Below are positions 11,001-20,205 of a stretch of DNA of 64,000 bases, piece after piece. Below the pieces are notes generated by a model. The model did no database searches, had not been told where the DNA came from, and saw only the letters and a list, made by a program, of their open reading frames with translations. A program made the translations under genes and the position numbers. Origin of the DNA: Aplidium turbinatum (lineage: Eukaryota > Chordata > Ascidiacea > Aplousobranchia > Polyclinidae); assembly GCA_918807975.1 (NCBI GenBank), contig OU964923.1, forward strand, positions 2,356,001-2,420,000, in the 5' to 3' direction. The first letter of the stretch is position 1. The number at the start of each line of letters is the position of its first letter.

Positions 11001-14000
11001 CAGAGTCGGATGTCATCTCTGGCTTTCAGTGTAAAATTGAGTCTCGTGATATGGAAATAGCAGACCTGAATAAAGTCATTCAGGATTTGACTTTGCAAAA
11101 TGAAACCTGTGAATTGTCTCGCAATGATATTTTGGCTAGAGAACTTGTCGAACCGAATATTGAGTTGAAAGATGGTCGATTTGAGATACCTGTTCCGTTG
11201 AAGGAAGATATTGATCTACCTAACAATTTTGTGTTGGCGTCAGATAGAGCTGCTGCTTTAAGAAAGAAAGCTTTAAAACAACCTGAACTTCGTGATTTCC
11301 TTACTGACACCATGAAAGATCTTAAATCAAATGGCTATATTGAGCGTACTGGTGAAGCAGGAAATGTCAAGGGATTTGAATGGTATTTACCATACTTTGT
11401 TACGTCACAATTAAAAAAGCGCATTGTTTACGATGGCAAGTCTGAATTTCGAGGAACTTGTGTTAATGATGTAATGTTTTCGGGTCCTGACTTGTTAAAC
11501 CCTCTGGTAGATGTCTTGGCTAGATTTCGGCTCATGGCTGATGTGACTAAATGCTTCTTTCAAATAAAGTTACCTGAGTCGCAAAGGGATTTGTTTCGTA
11601 TATTGTGGTTTGAAGATGATGACCTTGAAAATGGTAGGATGATACCATTTCGTTTTTGTGTACACCCTTGGGGAATAAAGAGTAGCCCGTATATCGCTTG
11701 CTTGGCTATAAAGAAAATGATCGAGCAGAATCCCAGCAGTGCTGGTGAATTGACTCTCTGCAATATTGCAAATAATATGTACATGGATGATTTTATATTT
11801 TCGGCTGATAGCTTGGAGGAAGCTCAGCAAATCACTCATGAATCAATTGCTTTGTTTGATAGCCGTGGGTTTAAACTTGGTAAGTGGAGTGCTAACAAGG
11901 AGGCTATGATTGTCTTGTCAAATTTGGATAATGAGATGCTTTCACCTTTGATTCGTGACATTGACTTTCAGACTGAAAATATGACTTTGCCATCAGCGAA
12001 GACATTGGGTTGTGTGTGGCAAACCGAGTCTGACGAGATGCGTATCGCATGTTCCTTAAAGCCCTTAGCTAAACACACGCGCCGAAGTATGCTCAGTCAG
12101 CTTGGACAAAATTTTGATCCGCTAGGCTTTGGAGCGCCATTTTTTCTAAAAGCACGCCTTATACTTCAGCAATTGGCGATAGACAAGTTTGATTGGGACA
12201 CCGAGGTCCCTGATAGCTTTGTTAAAGAGTGGGAGTCGTGGCTTCGCTCTTTGGACCTGCTTAAGGATTTTTCGTTACCGAGATGGTATTTTGCAAACTC
12301 TGGTGTGTGCAGTCCGGATGATATTGTTTCATATCAATTGCATGGGTTTAGTGATGCTTCGAATCAAGCTTTCTCTTCTGTTGTTTACTTACGTAGACTG
12401 GTTAACGGAGTTCCGAGTGTGTCTTTCGTTCTGGGTAAATCTACCATTGTTGTAAAAAATCAGTTTTCTTGGCCGATAGCTAGGAAAGAGCTTGTTGCCG
12501 CTTTGAATACAGCAAGACTCGTGAAGCAGGCCTACGAGGCATTGAAGATGCCCGACTGCCTTAAGTATTTTTGGTGTGATTCTCGTACTGTGTTGCAGTG
12601 GGTTAAAAACCCTGATTTACGTTTGAATAAGTTTATTACGCGTCGAGTTGAGCATATTTTATTGTTGTCTGGAGCCCAGGATTGGCGTTTTTGCCCTACC
12701 GATATGAACCCAGCTGATGTTGGCACACGGCCAAATCTTATTACAAAGAAAGAATTTCGAGAGTTGTGGTTGAATGGTTCTAGTCTTCTCTATCAGTGTG
12801 AAGAAATTCCATCTGTAGAAAACGCCACTCCAGTACCTGTCCATAGCCTATACCTTCGTGACGAAGAGGGGTCGCTTGACGTTGGACAGGGTGGTCTTCA
12901 CAGATTGATCGAGGCCGCACCTTCTTTGTATGTTATGAAAAAGAGAATCGCTTATTTGGTTGCTTTTGTTGAATTTTTGTGCTGTAAAACGAGAAAGCGT
13001 AGCTTTGTGAAGCCAAAACTGGATGCATCTTATCTTAACAGTGCTTCAGAGTTGGCTGTGAAGCTTGTTCAGAAGAGCGTGTATGGCGATGTGGTACATT
13101 TAATGACCAAACGATCGCCGGATGCCCTTGAGGAAGTGATAAAGCGAGGTAGTGTTGGCGCTTCGCAACGTGAGAAGGAACGCTTGAAAGAATTACGTTC
13201 ACTTAAAAAGTACAGACCTTGTGTAGATGACACTGGTGTAATCCGCATTGAAGGGCGCTTAAGTAATTCTCCCGAGATCTCTCTTGAAGCAAAGCATCCG
13301 ATTGTTTTGCCTTCGAAGCACCCCTTCACTAGGCTTGTTGTACTGTCGCATCATAATGGAAATGCGCACTGTGGAGTACAGCACACTTTGTTGTCTATGC
13401 GACAGAAGTTTTGGATCGCTAATGGTAATGCCTCCGTGAAGAGGTATCTTAATGATTGTGGTGTATGTGCGATTGAGAAAGCACGACCTATAAGGCAGCT
13501 CATGTCTGATTTACCTTTGTCTCGCACAACTGCGCATAGGAAACCCTTTTTTGATTGCGGCTTAGACTATCTTGGACCTTTAACCTTTGTTGAAGGTAGA
13601 AGTCACAAAAAAGCTTGGGGACTCTTGTTCACATGTATGGCATCTCGCGCTATTCATGTTGAGCTGGTTACGTCATTGTCGCTGAGTGATTTTTTACTTG
13701 CCTTTACAAGGTTTACAGATTTACGTGGGCAGGTTAATGCTATCTATTCCGACAATGGAAGTACCTTTCAGGCAGCATCTAAGAAGTTACCCGAGTTGAT
13801 AGGATCAGCTGAATTTCACAACGCCCTGAGACAGAAAGAGATAAACTGGGAATTTATACCTCCGTATGCTCCGGCGCAAGGTGGCGCCTGGGAGGCAATG
13901 GTTAAACAATTTAAAATTGCATTTTTTCACATTTTGGACTCTTCAATTCGTAAGCCCAATTTTATTGAACTGCTTACGTACACAGGCAGTGCCGTTCGGA

Positions 14001-14476
14001 TCGTGAACGAACGCCCTTTGGTACCTTTGTGTGACGACCCTAGGGATTTTACTGTCATCACCCCTGCCTCACTTTTGACCCCATACTTAGACCCATACTG
14101 TGCTGTTGGGCAACCACATGATCGTGACCAATTAAGAAGGGATTATCGGTTCAATTTGTCACTTTCTCAGCAGTTTTGGAGTAAATGGATCGATTTTTAC
14201 TTGCCAGGTCTTCAGGGCCGGAAAAAATGGCTAAAAATGGCCGAGAATTTGGAGCCTGGTCAACTTGTAGTGGTAGGTTCTCTCCAGGACATTGGTAAAC
14301 GTGGGAAGTATCAACTTGGGAGGGTACATGAGGTAGTTCCACAAATTAGGAAAGGGAAGCCTGTGGTTCGTAGAGCTAAAGTTGCCGTCTGCAACTATGA
14401 TGAGAGTACGGGGAAAGTGAAAGTAGACTATGTGTTGAGGGATATTTCGTGCCTCGCCCCCGTAAAGAACACCTAA
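8090..14476 (+). CDS. BEL/Pao gag-pol polyprotein frame
   Basis: A single open frame of about 2130 residues. The first ATG in context is at 8090 (MSTLGGDKDS); an earlier in-frame TTG at 8063 is not needed. In order it shows an alanine/glutamate/arginine-rich repeat near residues 165-245, a gag-like region of the DUF1759 type, a zinc-knuckle-like cysteine/histidine cluster, an aspartic protease region of the BEL type, reverse transcriptase, RNase H, a zinc-binding integrase with its core, and a C-terminal DUF5641-like tail. This order defines BEL/Pao. No envelope follows; only a ~310-bp untranslated stretch separates it from the 3' LTR. It looks whole and is treated as an old virus-like insertion, not a host gene. 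Confidence 0.95.
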   Translation: MSTLGGDKDSTAVDSTEFKPDDVLCGRAGHSGEGPINDEAKSVREARHLRRDILTQIGKLSVALGSLSDKQELLIFRSKLSTLEKELRHFHALLTKIFNSAILAELRDRVDPEFNSLKNNFEQKESEFSDMLDADIHPEDSASNVSTKMSRTSSRIVAQINLQLRREELQIQAEAEARAAEAAARAEAIRAEAAARAEAEARAAEAVARAEAIRAEAAARAEAEARAAEAAARAEARAAEFALKDAQLRAEQRKEVVLAEYRSEVGSRRSSKKGSSRHSRNEHQSQFNLHNLFQTPVQPVSGPGQSTRFPAVSAGLGAAAKGLPNAVEPRSANYNRTPPPERTGHGAAISSNALPPSQFSAPLGFDRPATRNLGGCERRIASPDFNVCEDRGRAVHVTEPTQPLKGYSLSSPAKSSSQQQDCFFEYQNSRTFFDKAALIGYDGNNMPFIFFKNRVTALMAALPFKGTRLTLLQAACVRTAAQTIANLVSDTPGLSEEDRIEMSLARLSQRFGVRGGLFAEPEIRKYRYGSKLTSTSSSDLKEFKDELSQCLLYAQAYGQRDKLEGRFVLDLAKRLPFDAKQRYLDFLGDQYGGTDEPTFQSLFEFVVREETRKSTDFSIMLMGDSGESQQFKKFGKGKLPSCPVRQTSVKPHDDVMSGSSQYSTVVGAPRGGEARRKNLPACICCSSRGQVEYHFLSNCKEFLRLTPKDRRDVIVKAGKCLNCLRQHMVRDCVHANNCRKCGPNSDRKHYFLLHDFYVTSRDSLDSVGKDDARARVPVRNVKIGNVKAAFNRVTAARVLNPMTGKSKLVYCQHDPGSQLTFVSSDLVCELDLKPYDKASFKMDTLAGQKATCADLVKLNIQSLETDELFCDITSVVNPAWADDVKTLPHKQDLNGFRHFHDVNMFHLNDCSTVDVLIGNDNAYLMWAKEERVGENRSEPHALLTPLGWLACGGKSPLEESVAKVCRVQTSSESDVISGFQCKIESRDMEIADLNKVIQDLTLQNETCELSRNDILARELVEPNIELKDGRFEIPVPLKEDIDLPNNFVLASDRAAALRKKALKQPELRDFLTDTMKDLKSNGYIERTGEAGNVKGFEWYLPYFVTSQLKKRIVYDGKSEFRGTCVNDVMFSGPDLLNPLVDVLARFRLMADVTKCFFQIKLPESQRDLFRILWFEDDDLENGRMIPFRFCVHPWGIKSSPYIACLAIKKMIEQNPSSAGELTLCNIANNMYMDDFIFSADSLEEAQQITHESIALFDSRGFKLGKWSANKEAMIVLSNLDNEMLSPLIRDIDFQTENMTLPSAKTLGCVWQTESDEMRIACSLKPLAKHTRRSMLSQLGQNFDPLGFGAPFFLKARLILQQLAIDKFDWDTEVPDSFVKEWESWLRSLDLLKDFSLPRWYFANSGVCSPDDIVSYQLHGFSDASNQAFSSVVYLRRLVNGVPSVSFVLGKSTIVVKNQFSWPIARKELVAALNTARLVKQAYEALKMPDCLKYFWCDSRTVLQWVKNPDLRLNKFITRRVEHILLLSGAQDWRFCPTDMNPADVGTRPNLITKKEFRELWLNGSSLLYQCEEIPSVENATPVPVHSLYLRDEEGSLDVGQGGLHRLIEAAPSLYVMKKRIAYLVAFVEFLCCKTRKRSFVKPKLDASYLNSASELAVKLVQKSVYGDVVHLMTKRSPDALEEVIKRGSVGASQREKERLKELRSLKKYRPCVDDTGVIRIEGRLSNSPEISLEAKHPIVLPSKHPFTRLVVLSHHNGNAHCGVQHTLLSMRQKFWIANGNASVKRYLNDCGVCAIEKARPIRQLMSDLPLSRTTAHRKPFFDCGLDYLGPLTFVEGRSHKKAWGLLFTCMASRAIHVELVTSLSLSDFLLAFTRFTDLRGQVNAIYSDNGSTFQAASKKLPELIGSAEFHNALRQKEINWEFIPPYAPAQGGAWEAMVKQFKIAFFHILDSSIRKPNFIELLTYTGSAVRIVNERPLVPLCDDPRDFTVITPASLLTPYLDPYCAVGQPHDRDQLRRDYRFNLSLSQQFWSKWIDFYLPGLQGRKKWLKMAENLEPGQLVVVGSLQDIGKRGKYQLGRVHEVVPQIRKGKPVVRRAKVAVCNYDESTGKVKVDYVLRDISCLAPVKNT

Positions 14477-14790
14477 GTGTTAGGGTTTGAGCCTGGTTTT
14501 GTCTGCGGTGGCCGACACTTGTCTGAGCCCAGAACAGTCGGTTATTATCGCAATCATTGTATATAGCATCATTTTTGCGTGTACCTAATACCTATGGTAC
14601 CAATTTCATGTATCGTCGTGTTTATTCTTATTGCTGTTCATTCTTTGCATGCCCTTTGTATTTGCGTATTAACTTAAACGTGAGTGATTCAAACAATTTG
14701 TTTATCATGTGTTTTTATTCATTGGCTCACAATTGTCGTCAATTCTTTTTTAGTTATGCCATGTCAGACTGTCATAACTAGGGGCCGCTA

Positions 14791-15280
14791 TGTTCCAGAC
14801 GGTTGTTCGCCTGGTCAAACGTCATGTAGAAACCGTTCGGGTCTACTGAATATTACGTCATGGAAATTCCTAAAACATGAGCCAAAATTGCACCATCGTC
14901 CGTAAGACTCGTGTCAATCCTGTTGAAACCGGTTTAAACATGAAATGTTGCGTCGCCTTTGAGTTATCACAAATTTTTCTCATTCATTCTCGAAGTTGTT
15001 TGTTGGAAGTCGGTCGCACATTTAACTGGGTTATTTGGTGCTTGCTAGCTGGACAAATTCTCCGTCTTTTATCCAAGTAATCTGTATCGTAGTGACAGTT
15101 TTGAGGTGTAGGCATTGCATCTCCATTTCGATAGCCGCGGGCTAATTTTACAGGAATACACTTTAAGAATAGACGTTTCAAGAAGTGTTTCTTTTTCGGT
15201 CACTATATGCAGACAAACGGATCCGGGAACTTTATGTTACAATTTTCCCACGAAGAGATTATGGTTTACCGCTGTGACCA
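14791..15280 (+). repeat. BEL/Pao 3' LTR
   Basis: 490-bp partner of the 5' LTR, followed directly by the GGTAC target duplication. Confidence 0.95.
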
Positions 15281-15302
15281 GGTACAAAGGTACCACAATG
15301 AG

Positions 15303-16654
15303 CAGGGGCGCCGGAACGATTTTTGACTGGGGGGGCAAGATTACGAAAAAAGAGCACTTTTGTTTACTAAAAAGCCAATTTTTTTTCAAGTTTTAAGATT
15401 AGATATAGCGATAATGCTAATCTATCAGCTCACTATGTATTAAGTAATGATAGCCTACAAGTGTCCGCCGTTCGGTATACAAAGAAGGGCATCATGCTAT
15501 GTTATAATGATGTAACCTACTGTCAAGCCTTAAAGGAGCCTGCGGCCATGGCCGCTAAAGTAGTGCTTGAATGACCGCCGGTGCTACCTCCTACATCGGC
15601 CAAGTTTGGCCGCCGGTCTCTTCTAGCCAATTATTTAATTTCGCAATAGAATGATTGTGGATTAACTGTCGAAAATATGTAGTATCAAAGAGTGACGCAA
15701 AATTAGGTCAGCGCGTCATAATCGCCACTGTTGCTTTGTGCGGGAATATTTGTTATTGATGGAATATATCCAGCTGCAATCACCGGCGCTGTAAGTCTTG
15801 TTTGTAATTCTCGACGTTTATTTTAACAAAGTGTTAATCCGAAGTGCTAATGTACGTCGGCTGGCAATATTGTCGTTTTTATGTCGATTCGATGTTGTCG
15901 GACATTGAATCTTTGTTAAAAAGGAGAACCAGGTTAGTTGACATCCGAAGGGAAAACATTTTTTGATCGTATTTTACAAAAATTATGCTTCTTTTGGTAA
16001 TGTCCTTCACATCATTGAAATACTTATTTTATTTCGTTACCGTCATCGTCAACACAATCATGTCGAACGTTGTTTTTCGTTGCTAAAAAGAATTCTAGGA
16101 GAATGGCAAACTTCTTTAAAATCAGCCACATTGGAGACACTCGTGCGAGTGTCGTTAGATGGTCCCGCAGTAGCCTACTGGATTACAGTCCCGATAAAGC
16201 AATTAGTGCGTGGTGCAACGATTCTATTGTAGGACGTCGCCCAGGCCCAGACTTCAACAACGCTAAGTGATCATTTTAGCATTGTTGCAAGTTTAATTCT
16301 ATTTACTTGCGCTATCGTTATTTTTATTTTGTATTTTGGCCTCCAAGCACGCAGATTTGGCCGCCGAGAAGAAGCTCCCGGTAGGCCACGATGGCTGCCG
16401 AAAAAAAAGACGAGTTTTAAGGCCTGTACTGTGTTGCAAAATTTTGCGCCGTAAATATTATTTTGAGGCAAAAATGAAAGATTATAATTAGGCTAAAGGC
16501 AAATAGCAGAAATTGTTATATTGCAAAATGTGTAGTAGCTTACATGACTTTAAAAGGGCACCATTGCCCCCCCTGTCCCTCCATCTGCAGAAAAATTGAG
16601 GGCAGGGGGGGCATCCGCCCCCCCTGCCCCCCCCCCCCGCTTCCGGCGCCCCTG
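15303..16654 (+). mobile_element. hAT element, 1.35 kb, 8-bp TSD (copy 1)
   Basis: Terminal inverted repeats CAGGGGCGCCGGAA and TTCCGGCGCCCCTG are bounded by perfect 8-bp duplications ACAATGAG (15295-15302 and 16655-16662), the hAT signature. The plus-strand frame at about 16040-16230 contains VERCFSLLKRILGEWQTSLK followed by a V-R-V-x-L-x-G-P word, which matches the hAT C-terminal dimerisation domain; the domain is split over overlapping frames and the rest of a transposase is missing. A second copy in opposite orientation is at 59981-61336. Subterminal runs of G and C are conspicuous at both ends. Confidence 0.9.
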
Positions 16655-17298
16655 ACAATGAGTCTCAAGTTCTTTTATTCGTGAGTTCGAATTGAATTTA
16701 GATTTTGAATTTGAAAAGTTATCTTATGAGTCTAAATTAAAAATTGTTTTGTGCAGAGGTATATAAACCACTTTCAGAAAAAGGAAAAAGCAAGCAGTTA
16801 CGTAATTTAAAATTGGCAAATTTCAACAATGTTTACGAACTAGGGTGAACTCCATGGTGAGATTCCGTCGCAGAGGTGAACTGCGGATAGGATATAACGT
16901 TTTGTTGAAGCAGAGAAGATTGAAAGCGATGACTTGCCATTAAACAGAATCACTTGAGGAAAGCTGCCGGTGGAAGGTTATTTGAGTAAAAAATGATCCA
17001 TCAAAATTATCTCGGTGCACAACAAGTGAGCCTTTTTTAAGAGACGCAAATGTTATGTGAGAATTACATTTTGTAGAAAGCTAAAAACAATGGAAATGCA
17101 TTCGGGTCCCTACAGTCTCAATCAATCAATAACGCTTAAGATTACTGATAAATTTTCAAGCATTTTGCGTTTTTTTGGAATTTTTTCAATAATTGCTGAC
17201 TTTGATGTAAACAGACCTCTAAGCAGAAAGCAAAATACAAAGTTTGGAATTTTTTATGGTATTTTCATTTGATTTAATTATTTTGCCTACTGCACGTA

Positions 17299-17425
17299 AG
17301 CGGCAGTGTAACTCAATCGATAAAAGCATCCAACTGGTATCTGAAGGTATAATTATAAGCATGGCGGTTACCTCAGTGGTTTGATTCTGGATCAAGAGGT
17401 TGAAGATTCGATACCTACTGCCGCT
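17299..17425 (+). other. tRNA-like unit closed by a 9-bp stem
   Basis: Begins AGCGGCAGT and ends ACTGCCGCT, perfectly complementary like an extended acceptor stem. Inside are two box-A-like words (GTAACTCAATCGATAAAAGC and GGTTACCTCAGTGG) and a box-B-like word (AGATTCGATACC). The T stem does not pair properly and the unit is 127 bp, so it is not a functional tRNA gene. It is either a SINE head or a small tRNA-like MITE. Confidence 0.45.
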
Positions 17426-17451
17426 GTTGCGATTCTATTTATGCATAACTT

Positions 17452-17734
17452 CAGGCGCGAATCTAAGAGTTTTTTTCGGGGGGGGGGGGCAGAAAATTTG
17501 AAAATCAATTAAAAAGAAAGAAAAAGCTAAACAGATATGAACAATGATACTACGACATATACGATATGCTAGAAAATAGACATTAAAACAACCATTTTCA
17601 TCAATTGTGATGCCGAGGGACTAATATCAGCTGTTTAGAAGCATATCAAACCATTTGATGCGGAAACATACAATTTTTCACAAAATTTCGGGGGGGCCCG
17701 GGCCCCCTGGGCCCCCCACATAAATCCGCGCCTG
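17452..17734. mobile_element. hAT MITE, 283 bp, perfect 8-bp TSD
   Basis: Ends CAGGCGCG and CGCGCCTG with perfect CATAACTT duplications at 17444-17451 and 17735-17742. Poly-G near the left end and GGGGGGCCCGGGCCCCCTGG near the right end form a strong GC hairpin. No coding. Confidence 0.88.
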
Positions 17735-17864
17735 CATAACTTACAAAAAGTTTTGTCCCTTTACACTACAGTATATTATGTTCGATTTTTCGTCATGTTG
17801 ATGAAAACAGTTCGTGCTGCATGGGATGGGGCAGCGCTAATCAAGAAAAAAAAAATTATTGTTA

Positions 17865-18004
17865 TCGGACATTATCGGCGATAATTTATCGTTTATCGTT
17901 ATTGCTTAACTTTTTTTTGATTTATCGTTTATCGTTATCGCTTTAGGCATTTTTCGTTTATCGTTATCGCTTAACTGAAAAATGAGTTATCGCGCCCAAC
18001 ACTG
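17865..18004. mobile_element. ATCGGCGATAA-rich MITE end, opposite orientation to 4257
   Basis: Carries TTATCGGCGATAATTTATCG and several TTTATCGTTATCG words, ending GCGCCCAACACTG, the complement of CAGTGTTGGGCGC. Same family as 4257-4400, but no left partner could be fixed nearby. Confidence 0.6.
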
Positions 18005-18044
18005 CAACTAACACTAAGACATTGGCCTAAGTAGATCAAGATGT

Positions 18045-19700
18045 AACCACAGTTTGATTGATTGGTTTATTTTGTTGTGCAATATTGTAACAGCAAAATC
18101 ATTAAATGAAGCAGCACACTTAACGAACACAATTGAAACAAAGAAAAATAACAAATGTACACTGCATCTTTGAAGTAAATCACAACGGGAAGCTGCAAAG
18201 TGACCATGACGGTCTTCGAGTCAAGCAGCCACCCTCAGCCAAGTCGATGATAAACATCTAATCAGGGATATCTACAACTACGGGATTGCTAACTAGAAAA
18301 TATCTATGACAGGAGCAGGCCGACGTCAAAATCACCACATTGTGAAGATACGATGCAATCAGGAGGCACTCAGTCAGTGGCGTAGCCAGGAATTTTGAAA
18401 GGGGGGTTTGACGGCCGGCGGGCGAAACCCGACGTTGTCTTCGCGAAAGGCGACACCCAGCGGCGGGGGGTCTGGGGGAACTCCCCCAGAAAAATTTGAA
18501 AAATTACTTTGAAATTGAATTTGTTGCGTTCTGAGAGCATTTTCAACAAAAATGTTGGTATAAATATTCCTGTAAAATGGTGCTGTCCAGTGGCATAACA
18601 AAAGGATAAGATCATGTTTTCTTGGGCATTTTTCGGTAATAAAGCTAAGTCTCTATGTTTTTTCCTTGCTAATTCCTGGCGGAGATATTTGAATGTTTGG
18701 TATTGGCAAAACTCGCTCTTGTGACGTCACACGCGTGCCAAAGGGGGGGTTGTAACCCCCTAAACCCCCCTTTGGCAACGCCACTGCACTCACTCATGTA
18801 TGTACAAGTACAAAAGTGTACCATGTAACTAACCGTATATTTATGGAATATTCAACTTGCGTCGGCATGTAGCCATCAGGCTAAAGAAAGCTCTACCACA
18901 AACGTTAATTATGAATATGGTAAGCAATAAGAGAAAACAAAATGGGTATGCATCGTAACAGGAGTCATAAATTCAAATTAAAACGTGTGCAGTAGATATG
19001 AAGCAATAAAACAGATAGTTTTCTTTTAGTTACACAAAATAAAGCATAAAAATACTACCCTAAAACACAATAGAGCAGTGGCGTGGTTGGAATAGCGAAT
19101 ACAGTAAAGACGTATAATAACCAAGCACAGTACAGACATTAGTGCCAAAATAAGCGTTGACAGTGACTAGCTCGTCTGCAGACTACTGATAACCGAGGAG
19201 CCTGAAAGGTGTGATAATATTGCGTAAATTCCAACTTTCATGAGCCAAACACATGAAAGCATTCTCGCTAATGTGGATACAATGCTAGCTAAGCAAGAGC
19301 CGAAAAAGTACCGGCATCGACTGAAATCAGCTTTGAAAAGTACTTCAGTACTCCATACTTGGCTCAAAATGACAGAAACAAACTTGCATCCATAATATGT
19401 CAAAATGTCAAGTTCCAATATTAGGTGTTGATAGTCATAACGATTAAAAGCTTAAAGAGTATCGGTCCACATTAGTAAATTACACTGCATTCAACTTTAA
19501 TATTCTGCAATTAGATAGTTTTTGTAAAGTTTTTTAAATAAGTCAAAAGATTTTTTTTTATATCTAGTGGGATTGAGTTCCATACTTTTACTCCACTGTA
19601 CTTGATGCTTCGTTGAAGTTTTGTAGTAGCATACAGAGGTACGAAGTAATTATTATTTTTGATTGAACATCTAGTTGAGCGATTTGTAGACTCCTCTACA
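18045..19700 (-). mobile_element. CR1/L2-like LINE, 3' part, minus strand
   Basis: The minus-strand translation at about 19700-19500 gives a typical non-LTR ORF2 C-terminus (words SGVKVWNSIPLDIKK and FDLFKKLYKNYL). The 3' end at 18045 has an (AATC)n tail preceded by AATAAA on the minus strand. The terminal ~200 bp recurs on the plus strand at 29840-30050. The 3' region between is interrupted by the hAT MITE at 18375-18786. The element is strongly 5'-truncated. That the C-terminus and tail belong to one insertion is inferred from order and strand. Confidence 0.65.
18375..18786. mobile_element. hAT MITE (CAGTGGCGTAGCC family), copy 1
   Basis: Inverted ends CAGTGGCGTAGCC and GGCAACGCCACTG. Flanks CACTCAGT and CACTCACT are a 7/8 match for an 8-bp duplication. 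A second copy of the same family is at 50852-51351. Non-coding. Confidence 0.88.
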
Positions 19701-20132
19701 GAACTCTAAAGGAAGGGACATTTCAATTCAAAATATTTTGGTTTTGAAACAATTTCTATTGCCAAGTGACTGTATGAGAATAGCTCAATAAACAACAAAT
19801 GGAGTAGGATTCCTTCAATCACTGGTAATTGTAAAACGTGGAAAACTTATTATACCTAAAAAAGAAAATAGAAACAAATTTTATGGAAGCAAACGAGAAA
19901 TTAGATGTTATCTCTCAAGGCTTAGTGAAGTAACCAAAGGCTAAAATGTGTTATTTTTAATGAAGTAACCCAATTGGAACATCGACTAAGATAAAAGCAT
20001 AAAGTTGCTTATTATGTGAAGAGTTTGTATTTACATATTGCCATATATAATAATATATATGGGCAGTTTAAGTGTAAAAAATCATGCTTGCATGCTTTTT
20101 TTTACAGACTGGCAGTTAATCTGCCAAACACC
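19701..20132 (+). promoter_or_regulatory. Upstream region of SIAE copy 1 with a splice acceptor before the ATG
   Basis: A run of T followed by ACAG ends at 20107, 25 bases before the start codon, and has the form of a good 3' splice site. This suggests either an upstream untranslated exon or, if the host uses spliced-leader RNA, a trans-splice site. AT-rich words around 20044-20060 (TATATAATAATATATAT) could be taken for a TATA element but are more likely part of the intron. No promoter can be assigned. Confidence 0.4.
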
Positions 20133-20205
20133 ATGTTGAAATTTACATTTATTCTTGTGGCCTATCTGATGTTTTGTACTAAAGCCAACAAGATATTTAG
20201 TAATG
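20133..20205 (+). CDS. SIAE: SIAE copy 1, coding exon 1 (signal peptide)
   Basis: Encodes MLKFTFILVAYLMFCTKANK and a few more residues: a short basic start, a hydrophobic core and a likely cleavage site near CTKA. Ends in phase 1 at G|GTGAGT. Length and position match the signal-peptide exon expected for SIAE. Confidence 0.85.

Larger units (their letters stand above)
7078..15280 (+). mobile_element. BEL/Pao LTR retrotransposon, whole-looking and very young
   Basis: Two 490-bp terminal repeats (7078-7567 and 14791-15280) begin TGTTCCAGACGG and end GTGACCA. By eye they differ at about one position, so insertion was recent. A 5-bp target duplication GGTAC lies at 7073-7077 and 15281-15285. The internal region carries one long gag-pol frame and no envelope-like gene. 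The element looks whole. It is inserted in an arm of the palindromic foldback element. Family: Metazoan BEL/Pao, judged from the order and type of the pol parts. Confidence 0.96.
6203..17118. mobile_element. Palindromic foldback element, split by BEL/Pao and hAT insertions
   Basis: The left arm starts TGTAGGGACCCGAATG near 6203 and runs inward past 6690 to the centre near 6925. The mirror arm is found at 16663-17118 plus the pieces 15281-15302 and about 6930-7077. With the two insertions removed the element is about 1.35 kb and almost wholly self-complementary, with a very short loop. Each arm holds two or more copies of a segment containing TACCATCGAAGCTTTGTTAC. No coding capacity was seen, so it is non-autonomous. 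It sits in the 3' tail of a SINE. No target duplication was convincing. Confidence 0.8.

Noticed and set aside
7078-15280. An endogenous retrovirus with envelope
   Set aside because: No envelope-like frame follows pol; the order and type of parts fit BEL/Pao.
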